DNA of 64,000 bases from contig NZ_VFTG01000001.1 of NCBI RefSeq assembly GCF_006439355.1, positions 1 to 64,000 of the forward strand, given 5' to 3'. The notes under the pieces were generated by a model. The model worked only from the letters and a program-made list of their open reading frames with translations. It was not told the DNA's origin and made no database searches. The stretch is from Mesorhizobium sp. B4-1-3. Lineage in GTDB: Bacteria; Pseudomonadota; Alphaproteobacteria; Rhizobiales; Rhizobiaceae. A program made the position numbers and the translations under genes. Each line of letters opens with the position of its first letter. Position 1 is the first letter of the stretch. This document shows positions 1 through 7,872 of this stretch, one piece after another.

Positions 1-328
1 CACCCCTGGGCAGCGTGGCGATGCGCCACTCGCTCCGGCTCTGCTCGACGGCCTCTCGCCGCGCCGGGTGCTCGCCGGCAAGGCCTATGATTCCAATGCC
101 CTGCGCGACCTGATCGCTGCGATGGGAGCCGAGGCGGTCATCCCCTGCAACCCCACCCGCAAGCAGACCATCCCCTATGACTTCGAGGCCTACAAGGTCC
201 GCAACACCATCGAGCGGTGCTTCAACAAGCTCAAGCACTTCCGCCGCATCGCAACACGCTTCGACCGACGAGCCGTCCACTTCCTCGGCTTCCTACAACT
301 CGCCGCAGCTTTGCTCTGGATGCGTTGA
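1..328 (+). CDS. IS5-family transposase, C-terminal part (5' end outside window)
   Basis: The reading frame is open from the first base and ends at TGA 326-328. It shows the C-terminal half of an IS5-type (IS427-like) DDE transposase: the second catalytic Asp lies in RVLAGKAYDSN and the catalytic Glu in NTIERCFNKLKHFRRIATR. The enzyme would cut and join the ends of its own insertion sequence. The N-terminal half with the first Asp is off the window, so it cannot be told whether the gene is intact. Such elements often encode the transposase as two overlapping frames, and this would be the second. It ends about 15 bases before the likely right end of the element. Confidence 0.88.
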   Translation, partial: TPGQRGDAPLAPALLDGLSPRRVLAGKAYDSNALRDLIAAMGAEAVIPCNPTRKQTIPYDFEAYKVRNTIERCFNKLKHFRRIATRFDRRAVHFLGFLQLAAALLWMR

Positions 329-342
329 ATGTCGATTCAGCC
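1..342 (+). mobile_element. Right end of an IS5-type insertion sequence
   Basis: The transposase frame is followed by a short tail whose last bases (about 329-342, complement GGCTGAATCGACAT) look like a terminal inverted repeat. Directly after it comes CTAG and a dispersed repeat also found at 25351 and 45711. The left end is outside the window, so the terminal repeat and target duplication cannot be confirmed. Confidence 0.6.
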
Positions 343-410
343 TAGAGCAATCCAGGACAAATGTGACGGTTTTCCGTCCGCAATTGCGTAAAAACAAAGA
401 GATAGAGCGG
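343..410. repeat. Dispersed intergenic repeat, family 1, copy a
   Basis: About 68 bases beginning TAGAGCAATCCAGGA and ending GAGATAGAGCGG closely match 25351-25431 and 45711-45778. The core carries a GGTTTTCCGTCCG stretch and an AATTGCGTAAAAACAA stretch. It lies between the insertion sequence and the 3' end of the CCA-adding enzyme gene. It has no coding capacity. Confidence 0.85.
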
Positions 411-420
411 TCCTGACCTT

Positions 421-1689
421 TTAGATTTCCAGGGCTTGCGCGGCGCGTTTTATGAGCGCGCCGCGTTCCAGGGTAAAGCCCGACTCGACCCATTCCCTCT
501 CAAGATTCTTCAGTGTGGCGCCGAGCTTCGGCCCCGGCGAAGCGCCAAGCGCGGTCAGGTCGGCGCCCTTGATCGGAAACACCGGCTTTTGCCATTTCAG
601 GGTGAAATTGAGCAGGCGTGAGAAACCGCCGGCCTCCATCATCGCCTGGTTGTCCTCGACCGCGCGCGTCCGCGCCGCGGCGAGCGCCAGCCGGATGCGA
701 TCAAAATAGCCTTCGCGATTGCCGTAATAAAGTTTCTTGGCCAGTTCGGTCTCGGTCGCCTTGGCATCCGGCGTGACGGTCAGCGCCCAATGCCGTAGCC
801 GGTCGGCATCGTCGTTCGACAATCGCAGCCGCTCGCCAAGCGTCTTCATGCGGATGGCATCGGGCGGGACGATCGCCTCCAGTCTCAGCATCGGATCGGC
901 GGCCCAGCCGAGATCTTTTCCAGCCTTGACCAGGCCATGGATGGTGTCGATGCCCCATTTCTCGCTTTCCGGCAGCACGGCGGAAAGCACGCCGGCCTGC
1001 CGCATCCAAAGCAAGGCGCGCGACGGATCCGCGGCCGACAACAGCTTCTTCAGCTCGGACCAGACCCGTTCGGCGGAAAGCTGGGCAAGCCCGTCCTTCA
1101 GCCTTGCGCAGGCCTTCAGCCCTTCCGCGTCCGGCCGTCCCTCGCCATACCAGGCAAAGAACCGGAAAAAGCGCAAGATGCGCAGATAATCCTCGCGGAT
1201 GCGCGCTTCCGCGTCGCCGATGAAGCGCAGCCGCCGCGCCTCGACATCGGCGATGCCGCCGACGAGGTCGACGATCGTGCCGTCGGCTTCGGCATAGAGC
1301 GCGTTGATGGTGAAGTCGCGCCGCGCCGCGTCCGCTTTCCAGTCACGTCCGAAGATCACTTTTGCCCGCCGCCCGTCGGTCTCGACATCGGCCCTGAGCG
1401 TCGTCACCTCGTAAGGCCTGCCGCCGGCAATCACCGTGATCGTGCCATGCTCGATGCCCGTCGGCACCGTCTTGAAGCCGGCCGCCTCGGCGCGCCGCAT
1501 CGTTTCCTCGGGCACGGTGGTCGCGGCGATATCGATGTCGGCGACCGGCTGACCGATCAGCGCGTTGCGCACCGCGCCGCCGGCGACACGCGCTTCCTCG
1601 CCGCCCTGCTTCAGCGCCGCAAGAAGTTTCTGCAGATGCTTTTCGGCCAGCCAATCGGCCCTGCCCGAGAGTGACGCCTCAGCGCTCAA
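421..1689 (-). CDS. cca: CCA tRNA nucleotidyltransferase / poly(A) polymerase family
   Basis: Adds or repairs the 3'-terminal CCA of tRNAs in the cytoplasm, using CTP and ATP without a nucleic acid template. The 422-residue protein has the class II nucleotidyltransferase head: GGAVRNALIG at 37-46, the metal-binding DIDIA at 51-55, RRDFTINALY at 123-132 and RIREDYLRILRFFRF at 163-177. A helical RNA-binding body follows. The start is a TTG at 1689 that overlaps the stop of the upstream NUDIX gene; no ATG lies before the catalytic motifs, so TTG is preferred. It is last in a tight leftward set (DUF1285, NUDIX, cca). A poly(A) polymerase role cannot be excluded from sequence alone. Confidence 0.93.
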   Translation of the reverse strand: MSAEASLSGRADWLAEKHLQKLLAALKQGGEEARVAGGAVRNALIGQPVADIDIAATTVPEETMRRAEAAGFKTVPTGIEHGTITVIAGGRPYEVTTLRADVETDGRRAKVIFGRDWKADAARRDFTINALYAEADGTIVDLVGGIADVEARRLRFIGDAEARIREDYLRILRFFRFFAWYGEGRPDAEGLKACARLKDGLAQLSAERVWSELKKLLSAADPSRALLWMRQAGVLSAVLPESEKWGIDTIHGLVKAGKDLGWAADPMLRLEAIVPPDAIRMKTLGERLRLSNDDADRLRHWALTVTPDAKATETELAKKLYYGNREGYFDRIRLALAAARTRAVEDNQAMMEAGGFSRLLNFTLKWQKPVFPIKGADLTALGASPGPKLGATLKNLEREWVESGFTLERGALIKRAAQALEI

Positions 1690-2318
1690 CCATAAAGCCT
1701 TTCATAGAGCGTGCGAATGATGCCGGCGGTGACGCCCCAGATGCGCTGGCCGCCATAGGGCATCTCGTAGAAGAACCATTCGAGCTCGTTCCACATGCGG
1801 CTGTCGCGCGCGTGATTGGCCGGGTCCATAAGGAAGCTCAAGGGCACCTCGAAGGCGGCGTCCACCTCATCGGCATTGAGCGTCAGCGAAAAGCCGGGCT
1901 GCACGATGGCAAGCACCGGCACGATGCGATACCCGCTGCCCGCGACGTAGTCCGGCATGCGGCCGATGATCTCGATATGGCCACGATCGAGGCCGATCTC
2001 TTCGAAAGTCTCGCGCAAAGCGGTGGCCTCGGGGCTTGGATCGGTCGTATCGATGGTGCCCCCCGGAAAAGCCACCTGGCCGGAATGGCTGCGCAGCTTC
2101 TCGGCGCGTTTGGTGAGCAGCACCATAGCGCCCTCGGCGCGGTCGATCACTGGGATCAGCACCGCCGCGTCGCGCAATGGCTTGACGCGTTCGAGCCTGG
2201 GATGGCCGGGATTGAAGCGATGATCGCCGAAATCATCACCCGGCTGCGCCTCGGCTTGCGCCGCGACGCGCGCCCGAAAATCCGCAATTGAAAACGGCGC
2301 CGGCGTCACCTGGTCCAT
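1686..2318 (-). CDS. NUDIX hydrolase, CoA pyrophosphatase type
   Basis: Probable diphosphatase of coenzyme A derivatives, releasing 3',5'-ADP and 4'-phosphopantetheine. The 210-residue protein carries the UPF0035-type signature LRSHSGQVAFPGG at 75-87, running into the NUDIX box that ends LRETFEEIGL at 101-110; its metal-binding glutamates are present. The ATG at 2318 overlaps the TGA of the upstream DUF1285 gene (TGATG), and its own stop overlaps the TTG of cca, so the three genes are probably translationally coupled. A GTG one codon earlier is possible. Substrate is inferred from the subfamily signature. Confidence 0.9.
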   Translation of the reverse strand: MDQVTPAPFSIADFRARVAAQAEAQPGDDFGDHRFNPGHPRLERVKPLRDAAVLIPVIDRAEGAMVLLTKRAEKLRSHSGQVAFPGGTIDTTDPSPEATALRETFEEIGLDRGHIEIIGRMPDYVAGSGYRIVPVLAIVQPGFSLTLNADEVDAAFEVPLSFLMDPANHARDSRMWNELEWFFYEMPYGGQRIWGVTAGIIRTLYERLYG

Positions 2319-2977
2319 CACGCGCTCAGCCGCTTCAGCTTCTCGGCCGGCATGATCGGATAGACCTCGCCGCCCGAGCGGACCGAGAACATCGTCTTGC
2401 CGTCGATGTCGATCTCCTCGCCGTGCTCAACCAGTTCGTACATCACCGGCCGCGCCACCAGGGCTTCCAGCCGCCCGCGCACCAGCACATAAGGCTTCAA
2501 CCCGCCGGTTTCGTCCTCGTCGACGAAGCGCAGCGGATGGCCGGGCCCGGCGGCGACGACGTCGCCGACGTTGGTGCGGAAGGTGATGACCTGGTCGTCC
2601 CCGCTTCCGGAAACGTTCATCTCGACGGCGATGAAGGGCGCATCGGCGACGCGTATCCCGACCCGCTCGACCGGCGTCACCAGATAGGTCTTGCCGTCGG
2701 CATCCTTGCGCAGCACGCTGGAAAAAAGCTGCACCAACGGCATGCGTCCGATCGGCGTGCCAAGGTAGAACCAGGTGCCGTCGGCCTTGATCTCCATGTC
2801 GAGGTCGCCGCAGAAATCCGGGTTCCAGCGCTCGACCGGCGCCGGTCCCTTGCCGGCCCGCGCCGCGCGCGAGATCAGCGCCTCCAGGCCGCGCGCCTCC
2901 GTGGCGCCAACCAGGCTCTGTTTGCCCAGGCTCTGCCCGCCCCGGCTTTGTTCACGATGTTCGCTGCGTTCGGCCAT
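2318..2977 (-). CDS. DUF1285 domain-containing protein
   Basis: A 219-residue cytoplasmic protein with no signal peptide. The body from about residue 50 matches my recollection of the DUF1285 family (WNPDFCGDLDMEIKADGTWF, then GTPIGRMPLVQLFSSVLRKD). The family has no established biochemical role. I chose ATG 2977 because the frame upstream of it (to 3208) reads as non-conserved sequence overlapping the divergent MoxR gene. It is first of the leftward operon with the NUDIX hydrolase and cca, and shares a 154-base divergent promoter region with moxR. Confidence 0.85.
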   Translation of the reverse strand: MAERSEHREQSRGGQSLGKQSLVGATEARGLEALISRAARAGKGPAPVERWNPDFCGDLDMEIKADGTWFYLGTPIGRMPLVQLFSSVLRKDADGKTYLVTPVERVGIRVADAPFIAVEMNVSGSGDDQVITFRTNVGDVVAAGPGHPLRFVDEDETGGLKPYVLVRGRLEALVARPVMYELVEHGEEIDIDGKTMFSVRSGGEVYPIMPAEKLKRLSA

Positions 2978-3131
2978 GGTCACGAAATAGTCACTGTTCT
3001 CCCGATTGTCAGCCTTGTCCGCCCGAGTCTGTGATTTAAGTTCAATTACAAGCGTCAGGTGAGGCCGAATCGCGGCATTCTGCGCCATCGAGAATGCAGG
3101 CCGGTATCTCCAACCACAAGGATCGAGCGGC

Positions 3132-4136
3132 ATGAGCGTGATGATCAAGGAAAGCCCGATCAGCGAAAAAGCGATGATCGAGGAAGCCGAAAAGGCGCTG
3201 GCTGACATCTCCAGGGTCCGCGATGCGGTCGGCCGGGTGATCTTCGGTCAGGAATCCGTGGTCGAGCGCACGCTGGTGGCGCTGCTGGCCGGCGGCCATG
3301 CGCTGCTGGTCGGCGTGCCGGGCCTCGCCAAGACCAAGCTGGTGGAGACATTGGGCATCGTGCTTGGCCTCGATTCGCGCCGTGTCCAGTTCACGCCCGA
3401 CCTGATGCCGTCGGACATTCTCGGCTCGGAGGTGATGGAGCAGGACGAGTTCGGCAAGCGCTCTTTCCGCTTCATTTCCGGGCCGATCTTCACGCAATTG
3501 CTGATGGCGGACGAGATCAACCGCGCCTCGCCGCGCACGCAGTCGGCGCTGCTGCAGGCAATGCAGGAATATCACGTCACCATCGCCGGCGCCCGCCACG
3601 ACCTGCCCTCGCCCTTTCATGTGCTGGCCACGCAGAACCCGCTGGAGCAGGAAGGCACCTATCCGCTTCCCGAGGCGCAGCTCGACCGCTTCCTGATGCA
3701 GGTGGATATCCTCTATCCGGAAATCGAGGCGGAACGCCGCATCCTGCTCGAAACCACCGGCGTCGACGAGGCAAAGGCCGACAACGTGCTGCAGCCGGCC
3801 AGGCTCAGGGAAATCCAGACGCTGATCCGCCGCATGCCGGTGCCGGAAAGCGTCGTCGAGGCGATCCTCAAATTGGTGCGTTCGGCCAGGCCGGGCCAGG
3901 GCAATGCCGAGACCGACAGGCATGTCGCCTGGGGGCCGGGCCCGCGCGCCAGCCAGGCGCTGACCCTGTGCGCCCGCGCCCGCGCCCTATATGATGGCAG
4001 GTTGGCGCCCTCGGTCGACGACGTCCGTGCCTTGGCCGAACCGGTGCTGCAGCATCGCATGGCGCTGACTTTCGCCGCCCGGGCCGAAGGCACATCGGTG
4101 CGCGACGTGGTGGCGAAGCTGGCAAAAGGCATCTGA
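3132..4136 (+). CDS. MoxR-family AAA+ ATPase
   Basis: A 334-residue ATPase of the MoxR class, chaperone-like enzymes that help mature or activate VWA/DUF58 partners. The Walker A GVPGLAKTK is at 61-69 and the Walker B region TQLLMADEIN at 121-130; the sensor motif ATQNPLEQEGTYPLPEAQ follows near 170. It begins an operon with DUF58, DUF4159 and large membrane-protein genes: its TGA overlaps the next ATG. MoxR next to DUF58 is a recurrent bacterial pairing linked to envelope stress, metal insertion or secretion. The client here is unknown. Confidence 0.95.
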   Translation: MSVMIKESPISEKAMIEEAEKALADISRVRDAVGRVIFGQESVVERTLVALLAGGHALLVGVPGLAKTKLVETLGIVLGLDSRRVQFTPDLMPSDILGSEVMEQDEFGKRSFRFISGPIFTQLLMADEINRASPRTQSALLQAMQEYHVTIAGARHDLPSPFHVLATQNPLEQEGTYPLPEAQLDRFLMQVDILYPEIEAERRILLETTGVDEAKADNVLQPARLREIQTLIRRMPVPESVVEAILKLVRSARPGQGNAETDRHVAWGPGPRASQALTLCARARALYDGRLAPSVDDVRALAEPVLQHRMALTFAARAEGTSVRDVVAKLAKGI

Positions 4137-5050
4137 TGGGTCGAATAGGCGAGGTCCAGGCACCGGTTGCGACGCGCGACGCGCTCGCCCGCGGCCGGTT
4201 GCGGGCTTCACTGGTGCCGGACCTGCTGGTCGAGGCCCGTCGTATCGTCAACACGGTGATTGCCGGCTGGCACGGCCGCCGCAAGCGCGGCATCGGCGAG
4301 AATTTCTGGCAGTTCCGGCCCTATGTCGAGGGCGATTCCTCGCGCATCGACTGGCGCCGCTCGGCGCGAGACGACCATACCTATGTGCGCGACCGCGAGT
4401 GGGAAGCCGCGCACACAGTCTGGCTCTGGGCCGACCCCTCGCCTTCCATGCTCTACAAATCCGCCGGCGCAAGCGTCTCCAAGGAATCGCGCGCGCTGGT
4501 GCTGGCGCTCGCCTTGGCCGAGCTTTTGTCGCGTAGCGGCGAGCGCATCGCCTGGCCGGGCCTGACCGACCCGTTCACCGCCCGCAACGGCGCCGAGCGC
4601 ATCGCCGCCCAGTTGAGCCACACCGCCGCGCTGCCCGCCAAGCCGGATCTGTCGGCCATCCGCCGCTTCTGCGATATCGTGCTCGTCAGCGATTTCCTCG
4701 ATCCGGTCGAGGAAACCAAGGCTTGGCTCGACGTCCTCGCCCGCCACGGCGTGCGTGCGCATCTGATCGAGGTGGCCGATCCGGCGGAGGAAACCTTCCC
4801 CTACGCCGGCCGCACCGAGTTCACCGATCCCGAGACCGGCGACAAGCTGACCGCCGGTCGCGCCGAGATGCTGGCCGAGGAATATCGCCTGCTTTACCAG
4901 GCCCGCCGCGAGGAACTGGCCGCCTGGTGCAAGCGTCTCGGCTGGAGCTACACCGTCAACCACACCGACCGCCTCGCCTCGGAGGCGCTGGTGCGCGTCC
5001 ACCTGGCGATGACCGCTGACGGCGTCAATTTCGGAAAGGCGGTCGCATGA
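4136..5050 (+). CDS. DUF58 domain-containing protein
   Basis: A 304-residue cytoplasmic protein of the DUF58 family, the standard partner of MoxR ATPases. The signature is VEGDSSRIDWRRSAR (64-78), followed by a VWA-like fold containing WLWADPSPSM near 97-106. It overlaps moxR by one base (TGATG) and the next gene by four (ATGA), so all are likely co-translated. It may act as an adaptor between the ATPase and the membrane proteins encoded downstream. That role is inferred from family context. Confidence 0.93.
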   Translation: MGRIGEVQAPVATRDALARGRLRASLVPDLLVEARRIVNTVIAGWHGRRKRGIGENFWQFRPYVEGDSSRIDWRRSARDDHTYVRDREWEAAHTVWLWADPSPSMLYKSAGASVSKESRALVLALALAELLSRSGERIAWPGLTDPFTARNGAERIAAQLSHTAALPAKPDLSAIRRFCDIVLVSDFLDPVEETKAWLDVLARHGVRAHLIEVADPAEETFPYAGRTEFTDPETGDKLTAGRAEMLAEEYRLLYQARREELAAWCKRLGWSYTVNHTDRLASEALVRVHLAMTADGVNFGKAVA

Positions 5051-7869
5051 GCTGGCTGCCGCTTTCCTTCGGGGCGCCCATGGTGCTGTGGGGCCTTCTG
5101 GCGCTGCCGGTGATCTGGTGGCTGCTGCGCCTCACCCCGCCGAGGCCGCAGACGGAGGTTTTCCCGCCGCTGAGAATTCTCGCCCGGGTCCTGAGGCGCG
5201 AAGAAACCCCGCAGCAAAGCCCTTGGTGGCTGACGCTGCTTCGGCTGCTGATGGCGGCGCTCGTCGTGATGGCGCTGGCCGAGCCGGTCTTCAATCCGCG
5301 CGAAAAACTACCGGCGGAAGGTGCCGCCCTGGCGCTTGTCATCGACAATGGCTGGGCGAGCGCCGCCGACTGGAACAAGCGCATCGCCACCGCCGAGCGG
5401 CTGATCGCCGACGCCGGCTCGAACGGCGTGCCGGTGGTCATCGCCTTCACCGCCGAGAAGCCCAATGCCGAGATCGGTCCTTTCGACGCCTCGGCCGCGC
5501 TCGACCACCTGCGCGCCACCAAGCCGCGGCCGATCCCCACCGACAGGCCCGCCGTCTACGCCCGCGTCGCCGCCGCATTGGAGCGCCTGCCGGGCGCCAG
5601 CGTCGCGGTGCTCGCCGATGGGCTTGCCGCCAAAGGCGACGAGGCCGCTTTCAAGACGCTGCTCGAAAAGCACGCGACACGGCTGGTCTGGGCCACATCC
5701 GACCGGCCTTCGGTGACCGGCCTGATCGGCGCCGACAACCAGGTCGACGGTTTCGCGCTGACTGCCATCCGCGCGCCTGGCAACCCGGCGCCGGCGCAGG
5801 TCACCGCGGGCGCCTTCGACGACAAGGGCCGCCGCATCGCCGATGCGACGCTGACCTTCGCGCCGGGCGAAGCCACCGCCACGGGGACGATGGCGGTTCC
5901 CTTCGAGTTGCGCAACGATTTCGCCTCGATCGCGCTCGACGGCGAGCACCAGGCGGGTGCCGTGCGCGTATTGGACGAGAGCTCGAAACGCCGCCGCGTC
6001 GGCCTTCTGTCGCAGGCCGAGGCCGATCGGGCGCAGCCGCTTCTGTCGCCGCTCTACTATATCCGCCGTGCCCTGCAGCCCTTCGCCGACCTGGTCGAGC
6101 CGTCGAGCGCCGATCTCGCGGACGCCATTCCGCAGCTTCTCGACCAGAAGCCGGCGATGATCATCATGGCCGATGTCGGCACCATCCCGGCACAGGTCAA
6201 ACAGCGGCTGGTCGACTGGGTCGACAAGGGCGGCACACTGGTGCGTTTTGCCGGTCCCCGCCTTGCCGCGGCCGGCAATGACGACGACCTTTTGCCGGTC
6301 AGGCTGCGCGGCGGCGAGCGCGCGCTGGGCGGCGCGCTGTCCTGGACGACGCCGCAGGCGGTGACCGAATTCCCGAAGACCGGTCCTTTCGCCGATCTAT
6401 CGCCGCCCTCCGAGGTGACGGTGAGCCGGCAGGTTCTGGCCGAGCCGACGCCCGACATCGTCGAGCGCACCTGGGCCACGCTTGCCGACGGCACGCCGCT
6501 GGTGACGGGCATGAAGAAGGACAAGGGCACGCTGGTGCTCTTCCATGTCACGCCCGAGGCGACCTGGTCGAACCTGCCGATCTCCGGCAGCTTCGTCGAA
6601 ATGCTGAGACGCGTCGTGCAGCTGTCGCGCAACCAGGGAGCGGCGATCGCCAATGCCGAGGCCACCGCCGCATCGCTCGCGCCATACCGCATGATCAGCG
6701 CCGACGGCATGCTGACGCCTCCCTCGCCGGATGCCCGGCCGCTGGTGCCCGGCGCCGGCCCGCTGCCGGTGACCTTGGAAAATCCGCCCGGCCTTTATGG
6801 TTCCGAGACGGGCGTCTTCGCGCATAATCTGCTCGATGCTTCGAGCACGTTCGCACCGCTGCTCCGTCCGCAGGTTTCGCTGCCGGTGACGGCCATCCCC
6901 TATGCCTTTGACGAATCGCAGAATCTCAAGGGGCCGTTGGTCGCCATCGCGCTCCTGTTGATGGTGCTCGACACTTTGGCCGTGTTCTGGATGGGCGGCC
7001 TGCTGGCGCGCCGGCCACGCCGCGCAGGCACGGCGGCGACAGCCGCGGCCGTTCTGGTCGTGCTGGGCGGCCTCTTCGGCCATGCCGATCTTGCCCGCGC
7101 CGACGATTCGAAGCCCGGCGACACCCAGGCGATCGAAGATATTTCGAAAACCCGCATTGCCTATGTCATCACCGGCGAGCCGGGCGTTGATTCGATCAGC
7201 CGCGCCGGCCTCGAGGGCCTCACGCGTTTCCTGATCGAGAAGACGGCGCTCGAGCCCGGTCCGCCGGCCGGCGTCGATATCGCCAAGGACGAACTGTCCT
7301 TCTTCCCACTGATTTATTGGCCGATCGATGCGACGGCGCCCATGCCGAGCCAAGCGGCGATCGCCCGCATCGATGCCTATATGCAGCAAGGCGGCACGGT
7401 TCTGTTCGACACGCGCGACCAGTTCTCGAACGGCATCGGCGCCGGCTCGGCAAGCCCTGCGACCGAGCGGCTGCGCGACATATTAGGCAATCTCAACGTG
7501 CCGCCGCTGGAGCCGGTGCCCTCGGACCATGTGCTGACCAAATCCTTCTTCATCCTTCCGGAATTCCCCGGCCGCTTCAACGGCAGCCCGCTCTGGGTCG
7601 AGGCTTCGCTCGACGCCAGCAATACCGAGAACCGCCCCGTGCGCACCGGCGACGGCGTCTCGCCGATCATGATCACCGCCAATGATTTCGCAGGCGCCTG
7701 GGCGATCGACGAGAACGGCGATCCGATGCTGCCGACCGTGCCGCCGGACCCAATGCAGCGCGTCTACGCGCTGCGCGCCGGCGTCAACATCATGATGTAC
7801 ATGTTGACCGGCAACTACAAATCCGACCAGGTGCATGTACCGGTGCTGCTCGAACGGCTGGGGCAGTAG
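5047..7869 (+). CDS. Large membrane protein: BatA-like N-terminus plus C-terminal DUF4159 domain
   Basis: A 940-residue protein. The N-terminus has two membrane spans (about 10-27 and 58-76) flanking LLRLTPPRPQTEVFPPLRIL, typical of BatA/aerotolerance-type membrane regions. A VWA-like segment without a clear metal site follows, and two further hydrophobic segments lie near 630-655 and 668-690. From about 705 the protein becomes a DUF4159 domain of the glutamine-amidotransferase-like fold (FFPLIYWPIDATAPMPSQ near 753-770). It is third in the MoxR operon, overlapping DUF58 by four bases. It probably holds a periplasmic or membrane complex that MoxR acts on. Neither substrate nor partner can be read from sequence. 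Confidence 0.9.
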   Translation: MSWLPLSFGAPMVLWGLLALPVIWWLLRLTPPRPQTEVFPPLRILARVLRREETPQQSPWWLTLLRLLMAALVVMALAEPVFNPREKLPAEGAALALVIDNGWASAADWNKRIATAERLIADAGSNGVPVVIAFTAEKPNAEIGPFDASAALDHLRATKPRPIPTDRPAVYARVAAALERLPGASVAVLADGLAAKGDEAAFKTLLEKHATRLVWATSDRPSVTGLIGADNQVDGFALTAIRAPGNPAPAQVTAGAFDDKGRRIADATLTFAPGEATATGTMAVPFELRNDFASIALDGEHQAGAVRVLDESSKRRRVGLLSQAEADRAQPLLSPLYYIRRALQPFADLVEPSSADLADAIPQLLDQKPAMIIMADVGTIPAQVKQRLVDWVDKGGTLVRFAGPRLAAAGNDDDLLPVRLRGGERALGGALSWTTPQAVTEFPKTGPFADLSPPSEVTVSRQVLAEPTPDIVERTWATLADGTPLVTGMKKDKGTLVLFHVTPEATWSNLPISGSFVEMLRRVVQLSRNQGAAIANAEATAASLAPYRMISADGMLTPPSPDARPLVPGAGPLPVTLENPPGLYGSETGVFAHNLLDASSTFAPLLRPQVSLPVTAIPYAFDESQNLKGPLVAIALLLMVLDTLAVFWMGGLLARRPRRAGTAATAAAVLVVLGGLFGHADLARADDSKPGDTQAIEDISKTRIAYVITGEPGVDSISRAGLEGLTRFLIEKTALEPGPPAGVDIAKDELSFFPLIYWPIDATAPMPSQAAIARIDAYMQQGGTVLFDTRDQFSNGIGAGSASPATERLRDILGNLNVPPLEPVPSDHVLTKSFFILPEFPGRFNGSPLWVEASLDASNTENRPVRTGDGVSPIMITANDFAGAWAIDENGDPMLPTVPPDPMQRVYALRAGVNIMMYMLTGNYKSDQVHVPVLLERLGQ

Positions 7870-7872
7870 ATC

